A DNA stretch of 64,000 nucleotides from Dasyornis broadbenti (lineage: Eukaryota > Chordata > Aves > Passeriformes > Dasyornithidae), in NCBI GenBank assembly GCA_013397935.1, contig VZRN01002233.1:1164805-1228804 (forward strand). Reading direction: 5' to 3'. The position numbers and the translations under genes were made by a program. Shown in pieces: positions 14,401 to 29,400 of the stretch. The notes below the pieces were generated by a model that saw only the letters and a program-made list of their open reading frames with translations, made no database searches and was not told where the DNA came from. Each line of letters starts with the position of its first letter. Position 1 is the first letter of the stretch.

Positions 14401-17400
14401 TTCCATCAATGACTGGTTTGAGATCCTGGATAAACAGAAACAGATGCTAGAAACAGAAAACATTTCCATAGCAAGCAACTATTAAAGCAAAGAGATCTTT
14501 AAGCACTGGACAGAATTTGCTGCGTTTGCTTGGCACTGGCACCCAGGGCTGGATGCTGAGTGGAACACATTTGATTAGAAATGTTTGGTTTCCACTGGGT
14601 TTGCTCTTACTAAAAGTTACTGGGGTTTTTTCAAGGTAGTAGTCCGTCCAACCAATCAATCATTTTCATATTCCCTGGAGGAAAGCAGAAGGCGGTGCCT
14701 TGAGAAATTAGATGGATCCAAATTCTCAAACCTCAAGCCATGTACATTGTATTCTTTGTACTAAGTGAGGAGCATCTTTCATATTCTGACAGATACCGCA
14801 GCACAAATTAATAAAGGCTATCTAAAAATAAGATGAATAAAGAAACACTAAATCACTAATTAATATACCTGTCTTGGTTTCAGTCTAGGCAACAGCTGCC
14901 TGCGCTCAGCTCACTGAAGTTTTAATAAAAATGAAGATTTCTACAGGTGCCTGGGAACATACAGAAGCAAATCTTGATTTCTCAAGTCTGAGAATTTGTA
15001 AGAAATATTCCACTGTAAAGAATGCTATTTTAAAATTCATTATTTTAAAAAGATAAAATTTATCATCTTGGCTGTTTCCTAGAATTGGATGTGAAAACAT
15101 GGGTCTGCAGATGGAGCAGCTGAACAAGACAAATGCAGCAGGTACTTGGACTTTCAGGTTTTACCAATATATCCATGGCTTTGACACACTTCTGTGGCCT
15201 ATTTTTATCTGACCTCACACTACTGTACTTGCAGACAGATCAGCATTCTGCAGAACTGTGGAAAGTGTTTATATAAAGAATCTTGATCTAGGATTGACTG
15301 CTAATAGAAGAGATTGCTCTAAGCTTAAAGATTCTAGACAAAGCTCCCAGAACACCAATTCCTTTCTGTAGGATACCTTAAATTATTTCAGTACAGCTTA
15401 AGGTGGGACAATCAGAGCAACATAATTCAGGACAGTTGAGCAAAAAGCACCTACCAAAATTTAAACATAAACCTGAGCAGAAGTGAGCAATTAAAATTCT
15501 CTAGTGTGCTTTTGATTTATACCCTTCCATCTCTGCATTTGAGATAAAAACCTAAAGACACAGAACTGAAAATAAGGCAGTCACCGACGAGCAGGAGCTA
15601 CTCAAGTATGAAAGGAATGGTAGTGACAAGCATTGTAGTGGAGGCAAAGAGAAAAGGTGCAGCCTTGCTCAGAGGGGAATATCAGACCAACTGCCAGTGT
15701 TCTGTAGAATGAATCCTATTTATTTTAAACATGCCAGAAGCCTTTTTAAAAGAAATGTCTTTAAGCCCTTTAGAATTGAAGCATATTTGGATTTTTCAGA
15801 CTGCTCTAAGGAAATAACATTCTTGGTGTGCAGAGACTGTGTCAGATCTTCTACAAGAGACCTGAAAGAAGTGTTTATGTTATTCTTCTTGTATTTCCAC
15901 AGGAGCTGTCTAGAAATTTTTAGGTATTATTTATATGAACCCTCTCAGAGAGCTGGGTAGTTAATGTATTACCAGACAGAACCAAGTTCCACAGCAATAC
16001 CCTGAGGGTGACAAAGGGTGAGCATCCATTAGAGACAGCATACAAGGCAATGTCAAAGCCACCATTTGTTGCAAGAACCATAAAAGTCAAACCCTCTGCT
16101 AAATCACTGTTATTCCAACACAAATGGAAGTGAGAAAACAAAAATGTTAAAAGGTATCTTGGATCATGAACGCAATGACAACAGCTGAACACAGAAGAAA
16201 TCTGAAAAAAATCCAATAAAAATGCTTAAAAAAATATTATCAACTTTCAGAAAAAAACCCCAGACTTTTGAAAAGGGCAGCAGAAAACCCAAAACAAGTA
16301 ATCAGCTATTTTATAAAAAGTTGAATGATTAGGAGTATGTAAATATGAATTACAAAAATATTTTTAAAACATACCTCAGAGTCATCTTTAATAGTGTCAT
16401 GTTTCCGGTTTGAAGGAATGTAGGGAACTGGAAATGAAATCAAAGTACTGTAGTTATAAAGGCCATCATTAGAAATAATTCTAAAAATCAATAAACTAAG
16501 ATATTTAGTAGTTTATGGCCTGTTTGCTTTAAATACTACAGGACACTTGATCAAATTCTTCCACTTTTGTAAACAGGAAGAGGAAAAACTGGGGGAAAGA
16601 GGGATTCCATTGTAACAAAGTACTCACTTCCATCAGTGTCTTCTGAAGGGAGATCGGCCTCATCGTTTTTGTCATCTAAGCGAGGTTCCTGGGAAGGCAT
16701 GACCGAATCCTGCCAAACACACAGGCACACACAAACAAACCACACTGGGTGTACAGCCCCCTTGGAGTGTCCTGCCTTAGAGCTACAGCTCCATGAGAAG
16801 CTTACATCTTCCAGAATGAAAACTGGATTGGAGACAGTGTGTCCAAATATGAACATTTTGTAATGCATGATAAAACCAGCCCACCAAAAACGAAATGCTA
16901 CAACAGATGCTTAGCTCTTTTCTAAAAGTAAGAGTGGTGTATTTTACAGCAAAGTTCAAAATTTAATTCTATTTAAAGACCTCTGAGTGTTTCACACGGG
17001 ACTACAACAAAGTAAACATTTCAGCATGATGTTACACAGTCCATGTAGAGATCTGGCATATTCCTTTCCTGCTTAATAAAAACATGAATTGTTGCTCATT
17101 ATGCAAGGGTATTGCATAAATTGGTAAAGATCACAATACCAGATATTTTATATTGCATTTGGACACTGGTCTCATTCCCAAGACAAGTAGGACTATTCCA
17201 GGAGGTAAAGCAACATGCAGAAATTAATTGGCAAAGGCAAGTCACATGCAATACCAGTAAACAAAAATACTGGTTTAAGTTTTGAGTCAGAAAAAACATG
17301 ACACAACCACCAGTGAAATACTGGGGATGAATATAGGAAAGGGCTAAAATTCAGAGATACAGGTGTTTAAATGTTTTGATGTTTAAAGCCTAAGAAAGAC

Positions 17401-20400
17401 AACAACGAGCAGCGGGACGGGAATGAGGGTCATGGAAGGGAGGAGAACAGTACTGGAGAAACTGAGATGGCAGGAACAGGAAAGCAATAAACCTCTCTGA
17501 AAAGAGCAGTGCAGAAATCACATCAGTGCCTTAGTTCTTAAAACATTCCCACAGGCTAAAAGGAGTAACTTCTGAGATTGTCAGCATCTAATGGAGAAGT
17601 CAAATTCAAGCTTGAGCACACTGAAGTCACATCACAAGCTTTCTTTTCTCACTTTGTCTGCTCACAATCCAAAGGCTTGTCCTCCACAGAAAATGCATCC
17701 CAAATACTCCCAAGTGTTACAGATCCACAGCCATACACACATTTAATTACTTAGAACACATCTATCAACAGCAGCACAGGCCAGGGTGCCACCTCGGCTC
17801 TGGCCAGAATGCACACTTACCATATGCCTTTTGCAGGTCAGTGGGACAAGGATGTGACAACGTTTATGGACCAACAGCTTGCAGTTGATACACTTGTAGC
17901 CTTGCCTTCCAAGCCCCCATATCCTTTCACTGCACTGGCCACAGTACGCTTTCTGCAAGCCACAAGGCACATTATCAATCCCAGTGCCAATCCCTGCTGG
18001 AAGTGAGCAGTTCTCTAGCAGCAAGAACCCACCCCAGTCACTAACAGATGTTCAGGAATAATTTTAGAATGTCCAGAATTTCAATAATAACTGAAGGTTA
18101 CACTTCACACTCAGAATTCTGCTAAATGCAGTCCTGTTTAATGAATGTTAGGAAAACAAATACCTCAAGCATATGGAACACATTACAGTGTGACATTAGC
18201 AAATCATTTTTAGAGAATAAGGCTATTTAGAATCTCAGGTTTTGACAGAGATCACCTAAACAAAACTGCCAGAAGTTTGTACTGCACTATAAATATGTAT
18301 AAAAAACACCCAAACTGACTGTGCTGGAGAACACCAGCACAAAATGTTAAGCAGACAATGTATGAAAAGTGTTCTGTATCTGCACCTATACATTTTAACA
18401 GGGGTAAAATACCAGTTGAAACTTTGCATAATTAAAACCCATTTATCATGTCTGATACCACACCTCTATGTTGCACTGAACATCAAAAATCTATGGTACT
18501 TTTATATATGTAACAAAAGAGCATCTAAGTAAGTTAAAATGAGGGTAAATGAGAAAGCCAGACATCCTGCTGCTGACTTTAAAAGGACAAGTTTTAAATA
18601 ATCATTCCAGTGTATGTTGCTGTGGTCACTTTATCCACTCTACCCAAAGTGTCCAACAACAAACTGAGATCCTTACACACCAAAAAGTCACCCAGGCCCA
18701 ATGATCCCTCCTCACACTGCACAGGCTGCCAACATAAAACTTACTCCTTATTCCCTGGCTGCCAATGTTCCCTAGTAATTGCTGTAGCAGGCTGAGGCAT
18801 TGCCCATCATCCTGCAGGCTGCACAGGAGCCCTGCTCTCAGCCCAGCTCAGACAGAACTCCCAAAGGCACTGTCCCAAAGCCACAGTGCAAGTCTGTTCC
18901 TCCCAGGCACTGCCCGTTCCACTGTGGTCACTCAGATGCTCACACTGGTGAGTCACACATGCTCCTGCCCAAAACTGCTCAGCTCCTAAAAATCCCTACC
19001 AGTAGTGATAGAACAGTTTAAAAACTAATGATCAAAGGACGGTGCATTCTTTCCAAAATTTTTTTATATTGCCCTTATTGTGTTTTGATAGTCATAGAAA
19101 ACAAGACTTAATTCCATCCCCCTCATCTGTGCAGCCAGACCTCCTTGATCAGGAGAAACCCGAACTGCGCTGCCCAGGGGAAAGAAAAACAACCCAAAAA
19201 TTGCCTAATGAGAGGAAGTTTGGGACATCTATTGCCACCTCTTCCAAAATTCCTGGCTGATAAGACTTCCTTCAGTATCCTTTTATAGCTTTAGCAGCAG
19301 TAATATTAAGGCTAAATAAAATCTCTCCAGTTCTGGAAGTAGGGGCAGGTCCCACATTCCATCAGAAATTCAGGTAATCCTTTCATACCTCTCCAAAACA
19401 CATGCAGATGAGAGATGACCTTTACGTTATGTTCAACAAGAATAAAGTTTAGATTTTTGCATGTTCATTTATCTGAATGATCTGAAAAAGTTGCAAAATG
19501 TTACTCTGGAACAGGAATGAATTCTTAAGGCAACACTCCAGTCTTAAAAATTCAACCAACATTAAAATTTGGTATCAAATTCAATTATACAGATCTGACC
19601 ATAATTTCTTATTAATTTATTTATTTTAATGTGACATTTTACAGTTTATGTCAACCTGCTTACTAACTTCAGTTGGATGTGGTTTGTGTTCTGGCTTTGT
19701 ATGATGTCATTTGCATGCAGGTATAAAAGCAGTCTTGTTTAGGACTATGCAAGTGGGCGTCCTAATGAGATACCAAACTCATTGAGTATATTCACTGTTT
19801 ACCTCATTGCAATTAAAACATCATTATCTATGACATTATGGATTATTAATGTGGCAGTATGCATTCACAGTGTTTCAAAGGAACATGTTTGTACTGTGTA
19901 GCAAATAAACACAAAAAGTGTATTTTTATGTTATAAATTTAAAAATTGAATTCCTACAGAACATTATACAAATTCTGTGATAATTTATATATATATGATA
20001 TTTTTAATATATTTAGTGATAAAATGGTGAGTTTTAAGTGGCTTTTCTTTCTTTCAGTGCATTTTTGGCGTGAGGAATTTTAGGGAAAACCACTAAATTC
20101 AATTTTCAGAAAAAATGTTCCTGCTGAATGAAAGAGTTAACTCTTCTGAGTGCACTCAGTTTTGTGTGGAATTCCCCCAACTGCACACTACATTTGTATA
20201 TATGCTGCAATACTTAGGCTTAATGGGATAAGTGAAAGAAGTGTCTCAGCCTTAAAGCCACATTCACTTCTTATGTGGATTAAATCAGACTCTCAAAACG
20301 CAGCTGTATTTTAGTTCAATAAAAGACCTTTTTTTCAAATTCTTGGATTATGTAGTAACCCAGATTCTAAACAGTTAAAGCTCACATCAGGAGCCGTAAC

Positions 20401-23400
20401 TTTTAAAGAAGGCAAATTGTTCTGAAGGTAAAAGACTTTGCCAACAAGCAACCAAAATCACAGGAGGAGTGGAGAGGGGAGAAGCTGGTCCAAGTATATA
20501 TCAGCTTGAACATCACAAACCCTACATTTTAGAGAATTTAAAAATAAATACTTTCCACCAATCCCGTATTAACTCAAATTCAAACACTGCCAAGTTTTTC
20601 CTGCTCGTTATGACTCGAATAACACCGCAGAGACTGAAACGTCACATCAGCAAGCATCCCGCTTTTCCTTTCTTTCCAACACTCCAACATAGAAAAAGCA
20701 CAGACTGAGCCAAACAATGAGCACAGAACATGAGCAAACCCCAACGTTTCATGCAACAGTACTCACTCTGTTAAAACGTTTGGCTTGAAACAAATGCCCA
20801 TTCACTCGGTACAGCTTCCTCCATCTTCGGGCTCCCCGGCGGTAGATGGATTCTAGGGAAGAAACCAGAAAGGTGTAAAGCAGCAGCATGGCAGCCCAGC
20901 AGCACCATACACAGCAGGGGAAGCAAGTTGTGACTCAGAACAATCTTGCTTTCCTAAATATCAACGCACAGTCACAATCCCTGGGGATTTGGATTTTTTT
21001 AAGGCGGCTGTGAGTGACAGCTCAGGCAGGATGTGCTTTCACCACTGCCTGTCCCTTCCCTCCAGCCCTGTCTCTTTTCCCTCACATGATCATAATCCCA
21101 TTACAGTTCCGTGCCTGCTCCAGCTCAGGTGAGAGGGACAGAGCTGTTAAAGCAGAAGCTTCCTCAGGGAAATGGCGCTGCTGATCTCACCCTGCCACCT
21201 TCCATGGACACGCACAAAGGATGTGTGGTACTGATAGCGTGAGACATGTTTGGTACTGATAACACTTCAGATATGCAATATTAAACATGTTATAAGTCTG
21301 CAGAGTTACATTATTTGACTTCATTTGTACCTTGACAATAAGTAAATAGTGTCCAAAATATTTCTTTTGTTTGGGCAGTTCAAGTGGAGGTCCACAATTA
21401 TTTTTAATATATTCTAAACATTATATAACAAGAAATCACTTAATCTGTTTAAACCAAACATGACAAAACCCAGCATATAAATCCAAATTACTTTTGTTGT
21501 CACTGTTTACACACAAATGAGCAATTTCTGTGTGACTGGCTAATTAGAGAGTTTGATATTTAACATTAAGCACTCTGCCACAGGGGTCCCATTTAGAGCT
21601 ACTCACAGCTGTAAGAGCGACACAGCCAACCCCTGCACAGAACCAGGGTCGGCAGCTTTCCACAGCTGGTACAGGTGGTTGCTGTGCGGTACAGGGAGCT
21701 ATAAAGACTCTGACAAACTTGATTTATCATTGATACGTTGTCAGAATGAAGCAAACTGTACACTTATAATCCTCAGAAATTAATGCAAAAGCATCTTACA
21801 TTTTCATTTTATGTTACTTTCAAGTTTCAAGCATCCAGACTTTATCAAAGGCGAAGTTTTTTTCTTAATAGAAAAACACATTTTCAGTGTCAAATGATAA
21901 TGCAAGTAGTAAAAAGTTTCTTTGTCAAGAAATTATTTAAATGTTATATTGAGCAAACCAAAACTCACAGGCTACTGACACGCCACGTGTGAACACTAGC
22001 TGCAATACTGGGTCTGATTTTAGATACTCTATTTTTGTCCTTCCAAAGGAAGCATTGAACTTTCTGTGATTCAACATATCTACAGTGCCAAATCCCCAAA
22101 CATTCATACCTACTCTATTTGCATGTGCAAATGTTTACTGTGCAAGCATTTGAAAGAGATACTGCACTATTAAAGTAATTGTTAACAATCTGGGAAAAAA
22201 AAACCTACCAGCTTCTCAAAGCAGCTAAAAGACTGCACACCAAAAGTGACAAAGATACAGCTAGTAGAACAGAAGTGTAGACTGGGGTATGGTCATTTGA
22301 CTCAAACGACTCTTCAAAATCTGCCAAATATGAATTTCAAAGCAAACTTTTTGTAAGTGCAAAGAAAATTAAATTAACCTGGTAAAATGACTGCAAAGTT
22401 TTAAACTAAAATATGCTCAAATACAATCACCAATGGAAAAGCCTTCCATGATTTCTAGGGTGACTTTTCACCACGAGGAAAAAATCTCCACAAGGTTTTT
22501 TTCCAAAATAGTTAATTAATTCATTAGACAAAGCACCATATGGAGGCAACGTAATACATCTGCGATCTGAACATTAGCTTATCACTGACATGAGGAATAT
22601 TAAGTGAATGATAAGTTAATGAGCAGCTTGTGCTGATGAAGTCTGTAAATAGAGGAGCAAGTCACCTCCCTAATTAATGATAAATATTAAATCAAAGGCA
22701 GGATTTTATATCATGTACTTGTGAGGCAACAGTCTAACAAAAACTGAGCTTAATATAGACTAGCTTTAAATAGTAGGAACCCCTACAATTTACCCCTGGG
22801 ACTGTCAGTGGCTCAGTGCTGGGGTTGAGGCAAATCAATCCCTATTCCCTGGCTCTAAAAGGGGCCAAGGTAAAAAATGAGAAAACAGCAGTCACTGCAA
22901 GATACACCTTTATAGCACATATTCTATTATTACTACACATTAAGATTAAATTTCTATGACAGAATAAAATACTCTTGTTCACTGAGGATCCAAAACTGGG
23001 ACAAGAGGCTGATACACCTCACGGTTGTGCTGCCAGAGAGATCTCAACCCCTGGAAAACTGAGCAGGTAGGAACCTTATGAAAGGGGACATCCTTCCCAG
23101 AAACTCTCCTAAGGATAATGACAGGCTATAAAAAGCTGTTTGGGTTTTCAAGATCATTGTTATTTTGAAGCTTTATCAGCTACAAGTACTAACCGGAGCT
23201 CTGCTAGATCAAAGAAACCATCTTGAACAATAATCAGATGGCTTCACACGGCAGGAAGTGTATACCTTGAATTAAGAAACAATTTATTGGCAGTGTTGTG
23301 TGAAGAAAGCTCTAATCTGACTTTGCATCTCATCCCTACACTTCACAGGGCAAAATGAACTCAAACAAAATTCTCAGGTACATGTTTCTAGAACACTTCA

Positions 23401-26400
23401 AAATAAAACAAGGAGTGGATTCCATGATTCCTGATAACCAAGAACTAAACCAGGTTTTTACAGGATGAATCCCAGCTACCTAGAAAGAGGAATGCCACCA
23501 CAAAATCTGACTATTTAATTACTGAGCGTAATGAAAAGGGCTACTTTTTCATTTATTTCACAGTACACATCAGTTAACTCATTAAGGAGTTCAAGTTGGC
23601 TGCTTGCAGGCTGAAGGAGATATCAGACCCCTAATTAAACACAATAATCTTTCCTCAATGATTAATATTAAACACTAGATATTGCCTAACAAAAAAAAAT
23701 TCTTTTGAACCCTCATTTTGTATGTAAACAGGCTTTTAGAGAAAAAAATCAAAATACATTTTAAGCTCTTAGCAGGGATAACAATTCTAATTGGGGAACA
23801 GAAATACATATTTTAAGTATAATGAAAGCACAGAACTTTATCTACTTACAAGACTGGAAAATTGAAAGAAAAAAATATCAGCTTTTTCAAAGTAAGAGTA
23901 CAAGGGAAATAAAAATACTCAAAATAAAACTAACCAGTTGCCTCTGCCTAAAAAGCAGTGGGGAACAAGTGGCTGCTGCTGCTGTGCAATTCTTCCCTCT
24001 GTTGTCAAACTGTGCAACTACATCACTAACAGTGATGCACAGGAAACTCTGGCAATATATTTAATACTGGTTTTCCAATGACATTTTCTAGGGCTGGGTT
24101 TATTTCTTTTTCCTCATCTTTTACAAAAAAAATGCTGTAGAAAAAAAGTTCTAAGGAAAAGCATGAAGACATAAAACTTAACTGTGGATATAAATGGACA
24201 AGCAACTTGTCTGCTGTTCAGTGCTTATTCCAACTGAACTTATCTATGGAAGATACTCCCCCAATTCCATAATGAGTTCTGCAGAACTTCACAGAAAGGA
24301 TAGCAACCTTACCTCGAAAAATGTAACTTGTAAAAGTAGGGAAAAATAAAAGAAGGCACAATTATTTTCCAAATGACAACACAGTTGGTTTACACCAATG
24401 AACGGCAGGAAGATGACCACAAAAATTATTCCCTCTTCATTTGGATTTCCAAATGAAATTCCAAAGTCAGCTTTTATGTGATCCAACTCTAATGAAATCT
24501 GTTCCTATCATGAGCACAGAGGTAATTTGCTATTGCTGCAAATCACTTCTCACAGATTAATACAACTTGTTTACAGGCCAATTACCCAGCCTGCCAGCTG
24601 GACACTACCAGAATGCCCAGTTTTTGTTTTGTTCTTTTAATGTTGTGCTGAGCACACAAGTGAGCATTCTTTCAAAACCAACTCATGAATTACAAGGGGG
24701 AAATTGATACTGGCATTTCAGATAGACTGGACTTGATAAAGAAATTATATACAAAGGTAGAACATATTTTTTGGGATGCTAAATTCTAAAGTACACTTTG
24801 ATAGTACATTGTTTGACACCTGTTATTTAATTTCCTACAAACAGTGATATCAAAACAATTTACATGCTTCAGAAAACAATTTTAAGACATACATTGGATG
24901 TTAACTGGCCCTTCTTTCTATTATGAATAAGCTGCTATGTACAACTGAAGTTGGAAAATGAAAAGAGTATCCTTAACAATATGGAGGTATTAAGTGCTTT
25001 GACCACTTGCAGTTATTGCAAAATATTAAATGGCCAGAAGATAGCTTTTTAAAATTTAATTTAAGGCTGATTATCGCTTGAAAACCATCTCCCCATCCTT
25101 CTTTTCCAACAGACACTAAAATTAACTACAAAGTCAAAGCAACCTCTGTGAAGAAAAAGCACAGTTAAGACAGCAACAATGACCAATGAACTGTAGGATC
25201 AGTGGAGAACCAACAAGAAAACAAAAGTCCCACAGACCAGCAATATTTACCCAGAATCTATTGCAGCACAGCTAGGTGAATATCCTTCTCCAGTGCCTCA
25301 GAAGGGGCAGCTGAGTCCCACATAGGGATTGTGAGGTGGAACCCTTGCACTACACACCCACATACCCAGTGCTCCCTCCCACCTGAGCTCTTGGACGCTC
25401 ATCTTCAAATCTTGCTGCTAAAATGGCTCCGTGGCACTGCAAGGTGACAAAGTCACATCTACAAAGACAATGCCACAAATAAAACAGTGCTAACAGCTCA
25501 TTTCGAGCGAGACTCTGACTCAGAAGTCTGTGATTTTATGTGCAATTTATCAGATGTACTTGAAAATAAAATACACCAAATGTTACTCAAGAAATCATCA
25601 CTGAGTCCAGTCAGTGGCTGCTGCCCCAGCAGTGACCATATCCTGGTTCTGAGCATCTCTGGGCACATCAGTGACCACAACCTGCTGATGTCCTTCCCTC
25701 CTCAGCCTCTTCTGCTGACACATCTGCTGTTGGCAAGGCTGTCCCAAGCACAGGATAAAATGCTGCTCTATTTGCTGCTCTAATTTGAAAGAGCATGTTA
25801 TGAAAACGGCCAGAAGACAACTGGTGCTGGATCCATGCTTCTGAAGTTGATTAACATCATTATATAGGAAAGAAAAAAAAGTTCATATTTTCCCTTCTCT
25901 AACTGGGCCTTCTATGCAGTTTTCAATTCACACCCTTTCATGATGTGTAGTTGGCTCCTCTGGTTACAAAGTCAGTGGTGACATGAACCCCAAAAACCAA
26001 ACATGGTTAATAGTAAGTCCAAAGGCATCTTTTGATGATTACATCATTTATTCTCCCAAAATAAAAATCACTTTCATTAAAAGATTCACTACAATGAAAA
26101 TTGAATTTAATGTTCTATTAGCATAATTTAAGAGCTGCATTAAAATGTTTGATCAAGCTGAAAGAGTACTGAGCCAGTGCTTATTTAAATTATTTAATTC
26201 TTTAATTTAGCTAACTTAGGACTGAAGTAGAGCAAAATGAAGTTCTGAACATTTAAGCAATCTGTAGCACCTGCATCCACTCTCATGCCACCATTTTGTT
26301 CTTAAATAAACATCTATGTCTTAGTACAGCTATGAAGTAATACTTTCTACTATAAAAAAAGCCTCGTAACAGAAAGTCCACTGAAGAAAGCAACCAGAAA

Positions 26401-29400
26401 ACGAGGAGCAACCCAATGAAGTTCTGCTGTATCTCATCAGCAGCCTGCATGATTGAAGACCCCAGAGCTGACACACATTTTCTAGAAAATTTTCATCCTT
26501 TGAGCACACATTCATATCTATGGGTAACTGAAAGGGTGGAGAAGCCCAGTCCTTGTGACTGAGACAGCAATCAGAAAGAACTGAATTGTTCAAGTGTCAT
26601 CAGTTAAAACTCGATCAGATTTAATTTTCACCTAGTCTTAATTTTTTATCTTAAAAAGCAAACTATGACATGTTTATTGAAAAGGTCAGAGGAAAAATAG
26701 AAAGCTAACTACTGACAAATCCCTGAGAAAACATTTTAGAAGACTTCGTTCCAATTCTTCTCCTTTAAGAAATGGGTTACTAATTCATCTTATCCTATGC
26801 CAAAGAAAATTTTTAAATTAATTTCAGCATATTTTATCAATTGTCTTTTTCTAAGTTGAAGTCCTAGTCTTGTCTCCTATCACTGGAATGTTCCACTGGC
26901 TGTGGCCTGTCCTGCGCACCCAATTTCCCCCTCATTTCAGTTACCTGGACAGTACTACTTGCATTGCAAAGTGCTACTGCACATGAAGCTCACCATCACA
27001 GAACTACCAAAAGTTTTCAGAACGTGTGCTTGGAATGAAATTGAAATTAGGTAACTTTTTATCAGAGATGACAAAATAAAGAAAAGTGAATCTTGTGCCA
27101 GTCACAGGGCATCTGTACTGCTTATTGAGGAGCACTATACGAGAACCTAAATTATTGGAAGAAGCATAGACATTATTATTAGCAATTCATTGTAAAAGTA
27201 AAGGCCATACTAAAATCTTGGAGTATTGCCTTCAAATAGTTTCTGGTTTCCTTTTAAACATTTCCCAGCTAACAAGTCAAAGACAAGCCCTTACAGATGC
27301 AGAAGAAACAACAATGGAATTCGAGTTACAAATGAGGCCCTTTCTAGTTAATATTGAGAAGATCAGTTTTTCCTTTTCGCACTCCCCAAGGCAGCACATT
27401 CCCCATATAGTTTTAGGATGAACTGCATAGTCTGCTCACCCTTCTCTGCCCTGACAGTGATCAGGGCTATCCTGTGCCTCTCCTGAAAGCCACCCTATCA
27501 GCAAGCCTCAAGTTTGCTGCTTCTTGCTTTATTTACCACCCAGACTTGTACTACAGCAAGCCCTTAGTGGCTACAACTGCTACCACAGTTAAGTCTCCCA
27601 AGGTTTGCTCCTGGTGCTCTCCATTCCAAATCAGCAGCACCTGGAATCTCACACACAATCTGGTTTCTCACAGAGCAACTCCAAAATCCAGGAGATGAAT
27701 GTTGAAGGGCCCATTTACCTGCCCTGCAGGCCTCTGCTGTTAATTCTGTGGCTCAGTTCAACATAAAAACCCATAACTTGCATAGAGCAACTAATTTCCA
27801 AAAGTATTACACAGAACCCAAGTATAATAAAATATAATTAACCTTGGCTGTATAAATGAGGAGGTTACATATTAAACAGCTCTTCCATAATACTGAAACA
27901 CACAGGCCTAACCAAGGTTTAACAGGCCCAGAGATGTTCACTAATTCCAGCAAAACCAAAAAGCTTCATCATCTTCTCACCCATTTAGTTACCAAGTGCC
28001 TGAATATCAATGGTGGATTTACCAACTTAAAGGACGATGTGAGAGATAACACAGGGGGGGAAGTAGACATTACATCAAGGAGAAGCTTTCTGAAAGCAGG
28101 TGACATCCTTTCTGCATTTAATATACTACATTCTGAGCAACAGCTAAGAGAGGGGGAAGTGGAATAAATAAAAAAGAACACAGATTATTTGCTATGACAT
28201 CTTAAAAACCAGCCCAAGCATTCCTTAGTCCATTGTATTTTTAGTTTATAGTTTACAAATTGGAATACAAACATCTGCTAAGACAGCCAGTACCTTTAAT
28301 TAAGAGCAGATCTCGAATCTCACAATCAGACTTGTGCTGTACAAATTTGTCTCAATTATAAAAAAGAAAGTCTAGCCCTTTATTCTTCATTGGATGCTTC
28401 ATAGCTAAGAAAAATGTTGAAGTTATTTTAGAATTAAAAATCACGAAATTACTATAAGCAGAACAATTAACCACAATTCTGTTCTCACTAACTTCTGCTG
28501 CCTCACAATCTGTCTCTTTTTCAAATATATCATGTGTGACACAAATGTGGTGCAGTTAAGACAGAGGAAGAGATTTCAGGTATTCTTGAGAAACTATGAC
28601 ACAGCTATTTTCAAATCCTAAGCAAGAATATCTTACATTAAAATAGTGCAGTTCCCTCCCCCCCACCAGTTCAATTATTGAAAACCAGGAGAGGGTTACT
28701 AGCAGTTTCAAAATTGCCTAATTATCCAGTGCAATCCAATCTACGTCTTCAGAACAGTCTCTATGGTGGCAATAGTTCCTTTCTTCATTGGGGGATTAAA
28801 TTGGTTCACGTGCTCTGAATAACCTAATCACTGCTGCCAATACAGTAACAAATGAAGGGAAAAACCTGCCTTATGAGCTAGAAAAATATTTACAGGCCAC
28901 ACTACTCCAGCAAGAAGCCTTTTAGAGCTATTTCATACTATCAGGCAGAACATAAAGCAAAATCAAATGTCTCTACCTAAAATAAAAAGCTCACAACAAC
29001 AATCAGGTTACTAAGATACCTTTACTCAAGCCTATGATGACATTTTCAAGAAAGATGGCTTGGGGGAAAATGAAGTCCAAACACCTAATGCTAAAATACT
29101 GAGCAGATAAACAAAGAGCATAGGAGACATGCACAACACAGTGTAATCACTAGCAAAAAAATAAGGCAGCAAAATCAGTCAGAAATATTAGATAATAAAA
29201 ACTGTCACACTAATGTCATAAGTACTAAACCAGCAAAAATATATTCATTACCTTTGTTAATTAATTTAAAGGTTTCCTAGTCTGCATTATTCTATTTAAT
29301 GAAGCCAACAGCAAAACAAAATTTGCTGGCACTAGCTACCCAAATCCAAGATTAATTTTAATATTAAATACACACATCTAGTTGTTAAGCAGAAGTGAAC

